Shown here one piece after another: positions 24,035 to 33,577 of a stretch of 47,586 bases of DNA (positions within the stretch are counted from its first letter, which is position 1; the number at the start of each line of letters is the position of its first letter). The position numbers and the translations under genes were made by a program. Where the stretch lies: positions 1-47,586 of the forward strand of contig NZ_JACJQY010000043.1 of assembly GCF_014696925.1 (NCBI RefSeq). Reading direction: 5' to 3'. The DNA comes from Phormidium tenue FACHB-1050. Its GTDB lineage: Bacteria; Cyanobacteriota; Cyanobacteriia; Pseudanabaenales; Pseudanabaenaceae. A model generated the notes under the pieces. That model saw only the letters and a list, made by a program, of their open reading frames with translations. It ran no database searches and had not been told where the DNA came from.

Positions 24035-24601
24035 ATGGTTGCCAAACGAGACTTATCTCCACATTTTTCAGCACCTAAACAAACCCAGCGATCGCAGGGT
24101 CAGTATGGGCGAAATGATGTTGTGAGTATGCATTCACGCAGCAACCATTCTGCCTCTAGCAATCTTGCATCTTTTAATGGTGCTAATAGCTACAGTGAAG
24201 CAGTTGCTCAGAATGTCCAACGCAAAAGAGAGAAATATTGCCGAACTAAAGCAACTGAGTCAATCATTGTCATTGCCGTGAACTTAGCTTTGTCTCTTGC
24301 GGCGATCGCGGCGATCGCTAAATTACTCCCCTATCAGTCCTCACAAAAAGATCGTCTTGACGAGATTACAACAGAGGTAAACTCCACCGAGCAACGAGTA
24401 AATGGTTTGCGGGAAAAATTACCCCAAACTCTAAATTCTGGTAAGAATCAGGAAATGCTACTGAGAAAACAGGGTTGGATCAAAAATAATCAAGTGACGA
24501 TTAAGCTCCTCGATCCGTCTGAAGTAGCTTCCCCTAACACTGATGGCGTAGTGCCAAATACAACTACTGCTCAAAAGTATAACAATAGCCAAAATCCATA
24601 A
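24035..24601 (+). CDS. hypothetical membrane protein with coiled-coil tail
   Basis: A protein of about 188 residues starting MVAKRDLSPHFSAPKQ. The N-terminal 85 residues are polar and Ser/Asn-rich. One transmembrane segment (ESIIVIAVNLALSLAAIAAIAKLL, about 80-103) follows, and then a heptad-like stretch (LDEITTEVNSTEQRVNGLREK). The layout resembles conserved cyanobacterial slr1846-type small anchored proteins, but I cannot name a family. The start could also be the TTG six bases upstream. It lies 62 bases after psaM on the same strand and may share its transcript. Confidence 0.65.
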   Translation: MVAKRDLSPHFSAPKQTQRSQGQYGRNDVVSMHSRSNHSASSNLASFNGANSYSEAVAQNVQRKREKYCRTKATESIIVIAVNLALSLAAIAAIAKLLPYQSSQKDRLDEITTEVNSTEQRVNGLREKLPQTLNSGKNQEMLLRKQGWIKNNQVTIKLLDPSEVASPNTDGVVPNTTTAQKYNNSQNP

Positions 24602-24638
24602 ATAAAAGGCGGCACGAAGCGCCGCCTTTTATTTATGG
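24596..24638. terminator. bidirectional hairpin between convergent genes
   Basis: The arms (16 bases plus CC/GG at the base) pair around ACGAAGC. The stem top is GGCGGC and the foot is ATAAATAAAA. It covers the stop codon of the upstream gene and reaches into the last codons of the GT2 gene on the other strand. Confidence 0.75.
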
Positions 24639-25393
24639 CGTTCTAACTCAATTAAGCGAATTGCCAATAAAATTTCAGCTAACGTTCTTTGCCAAGCGTA
24701 ATACCAACCTGCCCAACCATCCAAAATTCCACCCTTGAGAATTAAGCAGTAAAACAAAATTACAATTGGCGCAATCACCTTTTGCTTGCGAAGGCGATCG
24801 CCAAAACTTAATTCGCTACTTGTTGTTGTTAATAATTTCTGAGCTTCAATTAGTAAATAACGATCTTGAGACTGTAACCAACGACTTAATGGCTTGCGAT
24901 CGTCATGACTTATATATCCTGCTAAACACCCAGATTCTCCAGCAACTTGAACTCGATGAGCATGTCCATCTTCTATATAAATAGCTCTATCTTTGCGATA
25001 TAAAACTTTGCGGGGAGGCAGTAAAGTGCCCCTTAAAGGCTGACCAAACACACAATATTTAAATTTTGCAAGGTACGCATCTTTAGTGAGTTGATCAGTT
25101 AATAAACATAACTCTTCAATCAATTCATTACTAAGAAGATAATCTGCATCTAAGGAAAGTACCCATTCAGTTCTAACTTGTGATAGCCCATGATTACATT
25201 GCCCTGCAAAATGATCGAATTGACGCTGAAAAACTTCTACTTGTGGATAACTATTCAAAATCTCCAGAGTTTCATCATCACTAAAACTATCGATTACAAC
25301 TATTCTTTTTGCCCATATTAAACGCTCTAATGTTCTACCAATATTTAGAGATTCATTATAGGTAAGAATTAATGGCGTAATTTGTTCTAGCAT
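24629..25393 (-). CDS. glycosyltransferase family 2
   Basis: A GT2 (GT-A fold) enzyme of about 254 residues if the ATG at 25393 (MLEQITPLILTYNE) is used. A GTG at 25444 would add 17 residues, but it lies in a hairpin-forming sequence and is less likely. The signature TPLILTYNESLNIGRTLERL, VIDSFSDDETLEIL and the DxD-like WVLSLDADYLLS are present, followed by a hydrophobic C-terminal region (VIAPIVILFYCLILKGGI) that could anchor it to the membrane. It resembles WaaE/KdtX-like LPS core sugar transferases. It is the last gene of a minus-strand cluster of sugar-modifying genes. Confidence 0.86.
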   Translation of the reverse strand: MLEQITPLILTYNESLNIGRTLERLIWAKRIVVIDSFSDDETLEILNSYPQVEVFQRQFDHFAGQCNHGLSQVRTEWVLSLDADYLLSNELIEELCLLTDQLTKDAYLAKFKYCVFGQPLRGTLLPPRKVLYRKDRAIYIEDGHAHRVQVAGESGCLAGYISHDDRKPLSRWLQSQDRYLLIEAQKLLTTTSSELSFGDRLRKQKVIAPIVILFYCLILKGGILDGWAGWYYAWQRTLAEILLAIRLIELERHK

Positions 25394-25450
25394 TTCAGGA
25401 CGATGCAATTTAATGTTTTTTAAGGTGAGGCAAAGCCTCGTCACAAAAAT

Positions 25451-26014
25451 CTAAATCTCCATTTTTAACCAGCTAAATATAGTTTCAACTGCTATTTCTA
25501 AAGGGATTATTTCTAAACTGGGTAAGCGATCGCTATTTGTCATTAGTATAGGCTGTTGATTTGGCTGAAACACAAGAATACTGCGATCGATAGGATCAAG
25601 AAACCATCCTAATTTACTGCCATGCTGAAGACTATGTAACATCTTACCGATCACTTTATTAGCATTCTGATCAGGTGAGAGAATTTCAATGATCCAGTCT
25701 GGTGCAAGATTAAAGTTATCAGGAATTTCACCATCTGCGAGAAATGGAATATTTCGCCATTCAAAAACGGCAATGTCTGGCACGATTGAACTACCATCAA
25801 AAGTACATCTTAGCTCTGGGAAAGCATAGGCAAGCTTTGGAAATTCAGCAACTTGATTAATTTCTTGGCAAAGTTTACCTTGTAATCTACTGTGCCGACC
25901 TTTTGGCATAATTTTTTGAGTGACTTTATTATTAATATATTCGCTAGCAGGTTTAGTCTCTGGCAATTGCAGAAACACATCTAGAGTAAGAGTCTTAACA
26001 GGTGTTGCAATCAT
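25451..26014 (-). CDS. Uma2-family (DUF820) putative endonuclease
   Basis: A 187-residue protein with the PD-(D/E)xK-like fold typical of Uma2: VPDIAVFEW, PDWIIEILSPDQNANKVIGKM and GWFLDPIDRSILVF carry the putative Asp, Glu and Lys residues. These proteins are extremely multiplied in cyanobacteria and their role is unknown. The gene sits inside a run of glycan genes, 24 bases from the methyltransferase and ending near the GT2 gene. This is a common pattern of insertion into unrelated operons. A second member is at 38568. Confidence 0.86.
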   Translation of the reverse strand: MIATPVKTLTLDVFLQLPETKPASEYINNKVTQKIMPKGRHSRLQGKLCQEINQVAEFPKLAYAFPELRCTFDGSSIVPDIAVFEWRNIPFLADGEIPDNFNLAPDWIIEILSPDQNANKVIGKMLHSLQHGSKLGWFLDPIDRSILVFQPNQQPILMTNSDRLPSLEIIPLEIAVETIFSWLKMEI

Positions 26015-26037
26015 AATTTACTCATAGCAATAAGATT

Positions 26038-26676
26038 TTAAAAGGATGCCAAAACTAACATGGATTTCCATAAATAGGGGAATCTACCAGCAAACTCAAA
26101 TTGACAATTGTTAAATCCTTCTGTAATCAGCAACTTTGTTAAAGTATTTACAGAAAAGAACTTGATATGTCCACCATCCCATAGCACAGTGAAATGATTA
26201 TCCATCTTACCAGTTATAGCAAGAGCTAGATTTTTAACATATCCATGATATGGCGTTGTTAAAATCAATACTCCATTAGACTTTAAACATTTCCTAGCAG
26301 ATTTAATTAACTCTCTTGGATATACTAAATGTTCAATGACTTCAGCAGAGACAACAATATCAAAATCTCCACCTAAATCAGAGTATGGAATATCATATAA
26401 GTTAGCATGAATGAATTTACATTCTAAGAAGCTATTAGTAGCAGTAGTAAATCCTGATAGGGATTCTTCAATTCCCACAACTTCATAGCCTTCTTTAGCA
26501 ATTAAGTTACTTAAGCTTCCATTCCCACAACCTATATCTAATACACGTAGCTGTCTATGCTCATTTGTCTTGATTTTACTCAATAGCTTTTTTAAAGCAG
26601 GAAAAATATAATGATGATGGTGACCAGATTCAGCAGTTTTATAGAAGTATTCGCAAGTTGAATTTGTATTCATCAT
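26038..26676 (-). CDS. class I SAM-dependent methyltransferase
   Basis: A 212-residue methyltransferase of the UbiG/UbiE-like type. RVLDIGCGNGSLSNLI (motif I), GYEVVGIEESLSGF (motif II), DFDIVVSAEVIEHL (motif IV) and KSNGVLILTTPYHG are all recognisable. A short hydrophobic C-terminus (FPYLWKSMLVLASF) may associate it with the membrane. The ATG overlaps the stop of the GT4 gene (ATGA, four bases), so the two are translationally coupled. The likely role is methylation of a sugar or lipid intermediate made by the neighbouring glycosyltransferases; this is inference. Confidence 0.87.
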   Translation of the reverse strand: MMNTNSTCEYFYKTAESGHHHHYIFPALKKLLSKIKTNEHRQLRVLDIGCGNGSLSNLIAKEGYEVVGIEESLSGFTTATNSFLECKFIHANLYDIPYSDLGGDFDIVVSAEVIEHLVYPRELIKSARKCLKSNGVLILTTPYHGYVKNLALAITGKMDNHFTVLWDGGHIKFFSVNTLTKLLITEGFNNCQFEFAGRFPYLWKSMLVLASF

Positions 26677-27863
26677 TTGGCATACTCGACATACATGGTT
26701 ATTAGCTTTTGAGCTATTTTAGTCCAAGCATAATGCTCCGCAATATATTGCTGGGCTCGCTCGCCTTTTTGTGTAGCGATGTAGGGATGCTCAAAAAAGT
26801 CTTGGATTGTAGAAGCGATCGCATTAATCTCTAATTGAGTAACATAGCCGATCGCCTGTTCTTGTACCATGGGTGCGATCGCGACTCCATCGGTAATCAA
26901 CACAGGTGTACCAGACGCAAGCGCCTCGATTGCTGCAATGCCAAAATTTTCAGAATGGGAAGTGAGGGCAAACAAATCTGCACCTTGGAGATATAAATTT
27001 TTAGTTTCACCTTCAACAAAACCTACTAAATGCGTGCGATCGCTGATGCCATGAGTTATTAACAAATCTTGGATTTGACTTATATAATCAGGCTCGCCAC
27101 TTCCTGCGATCACTAAGGCAAAATCGTATTCTTTTAATTTACTAAGTGCAGCAATCAAGTATTCCAATCCTTTTTTAGGATGGATACGTGACATAAAGAG
27201 AAGAATAGGAAAGCGATCGGGAATTTGTAGAAGTTTACGGACTCTTTCTTGAGCATTGGGAATTGGGAATGGAATCTGAACTCCATGGGGCAAAATAAAA
27301 CTAGGAATATTGAGCTTTAATAGATTGAATTCTTCTAGTTCCTGTTGAGCCGTAAAATGAAGTGCTTGACTATGCAATAAATTGGAACATTCAATCAACT
27401 TCAGGTATATTTGTTTGCGTAACTTACTTTGTTGTAGCGACCATGTACAAAGTTGTCCTAAAGGACGATTGATGTAAGGAACTTTTTTAATACGGGCGAT
27501 CGCCATGGCAATTGTCGAAGCATAGGAAAAAATTGCATGTACATGGACTAGATCATATTCAGTGATGTGTTGCCATAGCCAAGTTGTCAGCGATCGCGAA
27601 AAGGCAAACTCTCGCACCGTATATATATTTGGCGAAAATCGAGGAAAGAAACGAATTGGTACATGCCCATATTCAGATAACTGATCGGTAAGTTCGTATA
27701 GCGGTACGTCTAGTAAATTTTTGCCATTGTCATTCGTGGTCGCTATTTCCGCATCTACTCCTTGCGATCGCAAAGCGCTCACCATTTCAATCACCGCTTG
27801 GCTAGGACCACCGCGTACTGTTGCCACAGATGGAATGATATGGAGAACTTTCAATTTATGCAC
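26673..27863 (-). CDS. glycosyltransferase family 4 (GT-B fold)
   Basis: A protein of about 396 residues from the GTG at 27863 (protein MHKLKVLHIIPSVATV); an in-frame TTG at 27854 is an alternative. The GT4 hallmarks are the N-terminal HIIPSVATVRGGPSQAVIEM with the glycine-rich loop, MSRIHPKKGLEYLIAAL, VIAGSGEPDYISQI, and the E-x7-E signature in SENFGIAAIEALASGTPVL. It transfers a sugar from a nucleotide donor to a polysaccharide or lipid acceptor. The frame stays open 198 bases further upstream, but that part lies antisense-free inside the cupredoxin gene and has no protein-like character. The start overlaps the cupredoxin stop by eight bases. Confidence 0.88.
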   Translation of the reverse strand: MHKLKVLHIIPSVATVRGGPSQAVIEMVSALRSQGVDAEIATTNDNGKNLLDVPLYELTDQLSEYGHVPIRFFPRFSPNIYTVREFAFSRSLTTWLWQHITEYDLVHVHAIFSYASTIAMAIARIKKVPYINRPLGQLCTWSLQQSKLRKQIYLKLIECSNLLHSQALHFTAQQELEEFNLLKLNIPSFILPHGVQIPFPIPNAQERVRKLLQIPDRFPILLFMSRIHPKKGLEYLIAALSKLKEYDFALVIAGSGEPDYISQIQDLLITHGISDRTHLVGFVEGETKNLYLQGADLFALTSHSENFGIAAIEALASGTPVLITDGVAIAPMVQEQAIGYVTQLEINAIASTIQDFFEHPYIATQKGERAQQYIAEHYAWTKIAQKLITMYVEYAK

Positions 27864-28353
27864 TCGGTTGAATTGTAATGAGCCCGCGCATCCCCGCTTC
27901 CGAATGACCAGCGATCGCGCAATGTAACTCATAAGTCCCAGATTTGATGGGTATAAAAGTCCATGCAGCAGTGGTATTCGGGCGTAATTCGAGTTCACGA
28001 ATATTGCCTTTAACTTCCACGTTACCCGCAACGACATTTTGTGTCCAGATCGCATCAGCAAAATCTTTGCTCGTGAAGTAATGTTTCAAGCCGCTAGGAT
28101 TGTTCAGTAACAACTTGTAGCGCTTGCCCGACTCAAATGTGAAGCGATCGGGAATAAATTTGAGTTCATTAGCAGTGTTACTCAGACTGACTTTCACCTC
28201 GATCACCGTTTGTTTAGTGAAGTCAACGGATGCAATTTTGACTGGTGCTGCGATCGGAGACGAGATCGCCAAATTGGGACTCATCACCAAAAGAAAAATC
28301 GCAAATAGCCCAATCAGCAAACCTTGACTGAAAATTTTGAAGGGGTGGCGCAT
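27856..28353 (-). CDS. exported cupredoxin-domain copper protein
   Basis: A 165-residue protein from ATG 28353 (MRHPFKIFSQG), preferred over a TTG 15 bases upstream because GAGAGAG lies before it. The signal or anchor is LLIGLFAIFLLVMSPNLA. The cupredoxin part ends with LHCAIAGHSEAGMRG, which supplies the Cys, His and Met of a type-1 copper site, and KHYFTSKD, which supplies the first His. The full set (His, Cys, His, Met) fits a blue copper electron carrier in the periplasm or lumen. It is the first gene of the minus-strand glycan cluster and overlaps the following glycosyltransferase, an unexpected partner. Confidence 0.82.
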   Translation of the reverse strand: MRHPFKIFSQGLLIGLFAIFLLVMSPNLAISSPIAAPVKIASVDFTKQTVIEVKVSLSNTANELKFIPDRFTFESGKRYKLLLNNPSGLKHYFTSKDFADAIWTQNVVAGNVEVKGNIRELELRPNTTAAWTFIPIKSGTYELHCAIAGHSEAGMRGLITIQPSA

Positions 28354-28397
28354 ATAGCTCTCTCTCAAAAAACTAACAGAATTTAGGACTCAGCAAT

Positions 28398-29268
<871 letters not shown>

Positions 29269-29272
29269 TTAA

Positions 29273-29315
29273 CACATAAAAACAGGCTGTGCTTGGCACA
29301 GCCTGTTTTTATGTG
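29273..29315 (-). terminator. perfect 20-bp hairpin (loop TTG) after TPR gene
   Basis: Arms 29273-29292 and 29296-29315 are perfect complements and end in T5. It overlaps the stop codon of the TPR gene and terminates it upstream of fabG. Confidence 0.75.
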
Positions 29316-30859
29316 ATTCCTTGCAATGCTTGGATTGCTTGCTGCGTTCGCTTGATCCATTCCGCATCACGATTTTCTTCGTATAGCTTTAAAGCCTCTT
29401 GGTAAGAGCGAATCGCATTACTGACCTCACCCTTAAGCGTATACAACGCGCCTAGCCCGAAATGAGCCTTCGCAAAGGTAGGATTTAAAGATAGAGCCTT
29501 GAAATAGGCAGCTTGAGCTTCGCCAAGTCTGCCCCGATCAGCATAGGCAAGTCCCAAACTGGTGTAGTCCACCCATAAATCTTCTTTACCAATCGCAATG
29601 GTTTTCTGAAAAGCATCAATCGCTTCATCACTATTGCCCTGAGAACGCAATAAATTACCAAGATTGCTATAAGCCACAGCATTCTTAGTATCAATGGCGA
29701 TCGCTTGACGAAAGGCAGTAATTGCCTCAGAAGTACGATTTTGATCAGATAGAACCCGACCAAGATTATTGTAAGCAGCCGCATATCGCGGATTAATCGT
29801 GATCGATTTCCCATAGGCTTCGATCGCCCCTTCGAGATCACCTTGACGACGCAGAGCCAGCCCTAGCCCGTTGAAGGTACTAGCAACCCTCGGATTTAGC
29901 TCGGTACTGCGTCTAAAGGCTTCGGCTGCCTCAGGGATATTTTCTTCACGCAATAGAGCGCTACCCAGAGCCGCATAGATATCGGCATTACGGGGATCTT
30001 GTTGGGATGCTTTGCGGAATGTGGCGATCGCATTTGGGCGATCATTTAACTGGTTATAGGCCAAACCAAGGTTGTAATAAACATTCGGGAAATTCGGATC
30101 AATCGTAGTTACCCGTTTGTAAGCATCAATTGCGCCTTTATAGTCACGGTCTTCATATAGCGAGATTCCCAGCGCAAAATGGGCAACCGCATACTGGGGC
30201 GCAAGCTCGATTGCCTTACGATAAGCAGCGATCGCCTCTTGGCGATTACCTTGCCGACGTAGCACTGTACCTAGACCATTATGGGCAAGGGCATATTTCG
30301 GATCAAACTCAATTGCTTTGCGAAAAGAGGTAACTGCACCCTGAAGATTATTTTTACGCTCGTGGGCTAGCCCTAAATTGTAGTAAACAGGAGCAAGATT
30401 TGTATCCGCTTTACTAAGCTGAATAAACTGGTCATAAGCATCGATCGCCCCATTGGCATCACCCTTTTGATACAGGGCTATCCCCAGACCATAATAGGCA
30501 GGCGTATAACTTTTATCGATTAGAATCGCTTGGCGGTGAGCTTCGATTGCACCTTGAATATCCCCCTTTTGGCGCAACGTCACACCCAAACCATAGTAAG
30601 CAGGCACTAACTCTGGACTCGCAGCGATCGCTTGACGATAGAGCGTCAAGGCGCTATCAAGTTGATTTTGTTCCCTTAACGAGTTAGCTCTTTCTACCAA
30701 CTTAAGTGGGGTATTAGCTAGTGGATCGCTCTGGGAAATCTGAGTCGTTGCAGTAGGTGATGTTTGAGCTAAGGCGACCGGGTCAAGAGCAGGAGCGAAA
30801 CTACACATTAGCGGGAAAAAGCCCACTAATGCGATCTTCGTAATTGCGGTTTTGATCAT
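29309..30859 (-). CDS. exported TPR-repeat protein
   Basis: A 516-residue protein with a signal peptide (ALVGFFPLMCSFAPALDPVALA, predicted cleavage near AQTSP). Some twelve tetratricopeptide repeats run from about residue 55 to the end, each with the pattern YYGLGVTLRQKGDIQGAIEAHR-like; the consensus W/L/G/Y, A and P positions are well kept. TPRs form a superhelix that binds partner proteins. No catalytic domain is present. Cys in PLMCSF could be part of a lipobox, but its context is weak. It is likely a periplasmic scaffold for a complex that I cannot identify. Confidence 0.85.
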   Translation of the reverse strand: MIKTAITKIALVGFFPLMCSFAPALDPVALAQTSPTATTQISQSDPLANTPLKLVERANSLREQNQLDSALTLYRQAIAASPELVPAYYGLGVTLRQKGDIQGAIEAHRQAILIDKSYTPAYYGLGIALYQKGDANGAIDAYDQFIQLSKADTNLAPVYYNLGLAHERKNNLQGAVTSFRKAIEFDPKYALAHNGLGTVLRRQGNRQEAIAAYRKAIELAPQYAVAHFALGISLYEDRDYKGAIDAYKRVTTIDPNFPNVYYNLGLAYNQLNDRPNAIATFRKASQQDPRNADIYAALGSALLREENIPEAAEAFRRSTELNPRVASTFNGLGLALRRQGDLEGAIEAYGKSITINPRYAAAYNNLGRVLSDQNRTSEAITAFRQAIAIDTKNAVAYSNLGNLLRSQGNSDEAIDAFQKTIAIGKEDLWVDYTSLGLAYADRGRLGEAQAAYFKALSLNPTFAKAHFGLGALYTLKGEVSNAIRSYQEALKLYEENRDAEWIKRTQQAIQALQGIT

Positions 30860-31233
30860 AGTTAATATTGCTTATAGCTTGTTTCTGCCATGAGAAGTTA
30901 TGAGTTAGTAAAAGCAGAAATGATCATGAGCAGTAGGTTGAAAAAGTAGAAATGCAAATAGAAATGCAAATTAGAAGAGCTGAGTCTTGATCCATCACAC
31001 CACATCAATGACTTTAGCAAGGAAACCTATCAAATTGTAGATTTCAATTATTTATCGTATTTGCAATGTTGTCTTAAGCTGATGCGTCGAACGGCTTAAA
31101 TTTCTATAGGTAGCGCAAAGCGCTACCTATAGAAATTATTGATTAAACAAACCCCAAAAGTTTGTGAAAGGTTTGCTTTGCAAATCTTTCACAAACTTTT
31201 AGGGTTTTTAAATTGCAGCGCTTCGCGCTGCAA
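30860..31233. other. 374-bp intergenic region with three hairpins, no gene seen
   Basis: This stretch carries no coding frame of quality. Its 3' part is occupied by three adjacent hairpins at 31099-31137, 31149-31207 and 31211-31235. The 5' part should hold the promoter of the TPR gene; nothing specific was recognised. Confidence 0.6.
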
Positions 31234-31235
31234 TT
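31099..31235. repeat. triple hairpin cluster downstream of C39-like gene
   Basis: The first hairpin has 18-base arms starting AATTTCTATAGG and loop AAA. The second has long arms (AAACCCCAAAAGTTTG and complement, one bulge) closing on CTTTG. The third has 11-base arms AATTGCAGCGC and loop TTC, and overlaps the stop codon of the minus-strand gene. Only one is needed for termination. Confidence 0.72.
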
Positions 31236-31986
31236 ATTTATCGACCCACACGATGGTTCTTGCTTCTACACCATTACTTTTAAGAACACTAGTGATCGCC
31301 CCACTCACATCGCGATCTAAGCCCAAATTCCATCTTGCCTGAAAATCTTGATAGGACAAAGAGTAAGTTTGACTATTGGTATCTGTGTAATAAATTTGTT
31401 GACGGGCTGGATCAGCCCCCGTCACCGCTATCCAATGCAAATAAGGGATTGAGCCAATATAAGGTATGGACAGACTGCCAACTCGCACCAAAGCGATCGC
31501 AGGTTTACCTGAACGCACTAAATTAATGAGCCGATTAAAACTCGTTTGTGGGGATTTCTTAACGCGATCGCCTTCCCATCGTTGCATGACCTGCTGTAAA
31601 GTCTGCGGCGGCGTACCTGTTCGCACCTCAATCCATTGGTTATTCAGAGGGTTACGAAATTTTTGCGGCAAAAACAGTTTTTTATCCGTCGCGGCTCGAA
31701 CTGTTGCATAGTTAACATCATGCCCGTAATAGCGCAATATCCGTGCCGCCGAATTTGGTCCACAACTCCAGCTGTCATTTTGTGCACCTGTATCGGGTAG
31801 TTCAATTGGTTGAGATGAGATATTCGTAGCAATCAAATCTTGAGATTTGTCCTGAGATTTATCCTGAGGTTTGTTGGTTGCTCCATGAGGACGTTTGAGG
31901 GTAGTGATCGCGGATATTGAGGGTGTGACTGTTACGGCGATCGCGATAGTGGCGATCGCAAGTGTAGAATTTTTTAAAAAACCCAT
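31234..31986 (-). CDS. exported C39-like cysteine peptidase
   Basis: A 250-residue protein starting at ATG 31986 (MGFLKNSTLAIATIAIAV), preceded by GAGG four bases upstream; the ATG at 31998 is less likely. The signal peptide is ILAIATIAIAVTVTPS-like. The mature domain has QNDSWSCGPNSAARIL (catalytic Cys with the preceding Gln/Asp oxyanion segment), SIPYLHWIAVTGADP (His) and YYTDTNSQTYSL (Asp/Asn). This is the papain-like C39 fold that cleaves double-Gly leaders when fused to ABC exporters; here it stands alone and is exported, so the substrate is unknown. Divergent from the permease gene with only ten bases between the starts. Confidence 0.8.
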   Translation of the reverse strand: MGFLKNSTLAIATIAIAVTVTPSISAITTLKRPHGATNKPQDKSQDKSQDLIATNISSQPIELPDTGAQNDSWSCGPNSAARILRYYGHDVNYATVRAATDKKLFLPQKFRNPLNNQWIEVRTGTPPQTLQQVMQRWEGDRVKKSPQTSFNRLINLVRSGKPAIALVRVGSLSIPYIGSIPYLHWIAVTGADPARQQIYYTDTNSQTYSLSYQDFQARWNLGLDRDVSGAITSVLKSNGVEARTIVWVDK

Positions 31987-31996
31987 AAAACCTCGC

Positions 31997-32953
31997 ATGG
32001 ACTTTTCGGTATTTTTACAGCAGTTTTTAAATGGCTTATCGATTGGCAGTGTTTATGCCATCTTTGCCCTTGGCTACACATTAGTATTCTCGATTTTAGG
32101 AATCATTAACTTTGCTCACGGAGCAGTGTTTACGCTCGGAGCATATTTTACCTATGTACTCTGCGGTGGTGCGTTCGGATTTAATGGCATCCTTGCTAAC
32201 TTATCTTTACCAAAAGAACTACATTTACCTTTTTTTGTTGCCATTTTCATTAGCAGCATTCTCGCAGGAGGAGTAAGTGTTCTGATCGAGCGCATCGCCT
32301 TTCGCCCTTTACGCGATCGCCACGCTGATCCATTGCTCACCTTAGTTTCTAGTTTGGGCGTAGCTGTAGTCATAGTTAATACGATCCAATATCTGGTGGG
32401 AGCAGAAAGCTATAACTTCCCTGCCAACATTTATGGCAGTCTGCCACCTGCGATAAATTTCGGTACAATCGACAAACCAATCAACATTCGCACCGTCCAA
32501 ATTGTCATTTTTGGTGTGTCTTGCATCATTTTAGCGATTCTCACCTATGGGATTAACTTCACTAAGCTGGGCAAAGCGATGAAAGCCGTAGCTGAAGATG
32601 CAATTACCGCGAGTCTTTTAGGTATAAACACTGACTTTTTTATTCTGCTTACCTTTTTCGTGTCAGGTTTTTTAGGTGGACTCGCAGGCACTCTAGTTGG
32701 TTCCAGTGTCAGTATTTCTGGTCCCTATTTTGGGATTGGATTTGGTTTGAAAGGACTAGCCGTAATTGTCTTAGGTGGGTTAGGAAATATTCCAGGTGCC
32801 GTCGTTGGTGGCATTATCTTAGGGCTAGCGGAGTCCTTTGTCCCCTCCAACCAGTCAGCCTATAAAGATGCTGTAGCCTTTGCTTTACTTTTCATTGTTT
32901 TACTTGTGCGCCCCCAAGGGCTACTTGGCAAAACTTTTGTCCAGAAGGTTTAA
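31997..32953 (+). CDS. livH: branched-chain amino acid ABC transporter permease (LivH/NatD family)
   Basis: A 318-residue polytopic inner-membrane protein from ATG 31997 (MDFSVFLQQFLNGLSIG). It has the family segments GSVYAIFALGYTLVFSILGIINFAHG at the N-terminus, IERIAFRPLRDRHADPLLTLVSSLG, AEDAITASLLGIN (the EAA-like loop contacting the ATPase) and GGLGNIPGAVVGG. It is the LivH-type subunit of a high-affinity uptake system for neutral or branched-chain amino acids, or a urea-type relative. The LivM, ATPase and binding-protein genes are not in this window. No Shine-Dalgarno is visible. Confidence 0.9.
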   Translation: MDFSVFLQQFLNGLSIGSVYAIFALGYTLVFSILGIINFAHGAVFTLGAYFTYVLCGGAFGFNGILANLSLPKELHLPFFVAIFISSILAGGVSVLIERIAFRPLRDRHADPLLTLVSSLGVAVVIVNTIQYLVGAESYNFPANIYGSLPPAINFGTIDKPINIRTVQIVIFGVSCIILAILTYGINFTKLGKAMKAVAEDAITASLLGINTDFFILLTFFVSGFLGGLAGTLVGSSVSISGPYFGIGFGLKGLAVIVLGGLGNIPGAVVGGIILGLAESFVPSNQSAYKDAVAFALLFIVLLVRPQGLLGKTFVQKV

Positions 32954-32996
32954 CCAAAGAGAAAAGGCGGCGCTTCGCGCCGCCTTTTCTCTTTGG
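32954..32996 (+). terminator. perfect 20-bp hairpin (loop TTC) after permease gene
   Basis: Arms 32954-32973 and 32977-32996 pair perfectly; the core is GGCGGCGC/GCGCCGCC. It starts directly after the TAA of the permease gene. Confidence 0.75.
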
Positions 32997-33204
32997 GGTT
33001 AAAAAATATTTTTTTCCTTTGAGTTTCATTTACTTTTATGTAGTAGCAAGAACTCCATGCGAAGATAATTAAAGACTGTATTCTGCATTACATACTTGAA
33101 TTATCTTTAGATAAGCTCAAGTTTAAATAAGTTCAAGTCATTGGGCGAATTACTGAATTTATTAAACAAATTACTTAGCAAAAACCTACACAGAGAGTTT
33201 GGTT

Positions 33205-33426
33205 ATGTTGCAATCACTTTACTATTCCATCGGCGCTATCCAAGATGAAGCAAGACATCTACTCGAAAGCGGAAGGCTCACACGTAGTCAACCAATCCAT
33301 AATCTTTGTCGCTTCTTTCGCGATCGCGAATGGTGTCAGATCGAACGAGAATTAGAAGATCATCAATACCTATTACGCGATCGCATTTGTGATTTAGTGA
33401 GCCGTGAGTGTTGGCAAAATGATTAA
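33205..33426 (+). CDS. DUF4327 family protein
   Basis: A 73-residue protein starting MLQSLYYSIGAIQDEARHLL at ATG 33205 (a TTG six bases upstream is less likely). The segments SIGAIQDEARHLLESG, QPIHNLCRFF, EWCQIERELEDHQYLLRDR and ICDLVSRECW resemble DUF4327, a small cyanobacterium-specific family of unknown function. No membrane segment or catalytic motif is visible. It stands alone between two hairpins. Confidence 0.78.
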   Translation: MLQSLYYSIGAIQDEARHLLESGRLTRSQPIHNLCRFFRDREWCQIERELEDHQYLLRDRICDLVSRECWQND

Positions 33427-33474
33427 CTAACCACAAAAACAAGGTGGGCGCTTTGCCTACCTTATTTTGTAGTT
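33425..33474 (+). terminator. imperfect hairpin after DUF4327 gene
   Basis: The segments AAACAAGGTGGGC and GCCTACCTTATTTT pair with a few mismatches and end in a T-rich run, one base after the stop codon. Confidence 0.5.
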
Positions 33475-33577
33475 ACTTGATGAAATACTAGTCTTTAACA
33501 GCACAAAAGTTATACAATCGGTCTAGGTTTAGCCATATTGCTAGCCATGTAAGCATCAATGGAGGTAATTCAAACCA

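Noticed and set aside
27864-28061. 66-residue N-terminal extension of the GT4 glycosyltransferase
   Set aside because: It lies in another frame of the cupredoxin gene; the family pattern begins at LKVLHIIPS.
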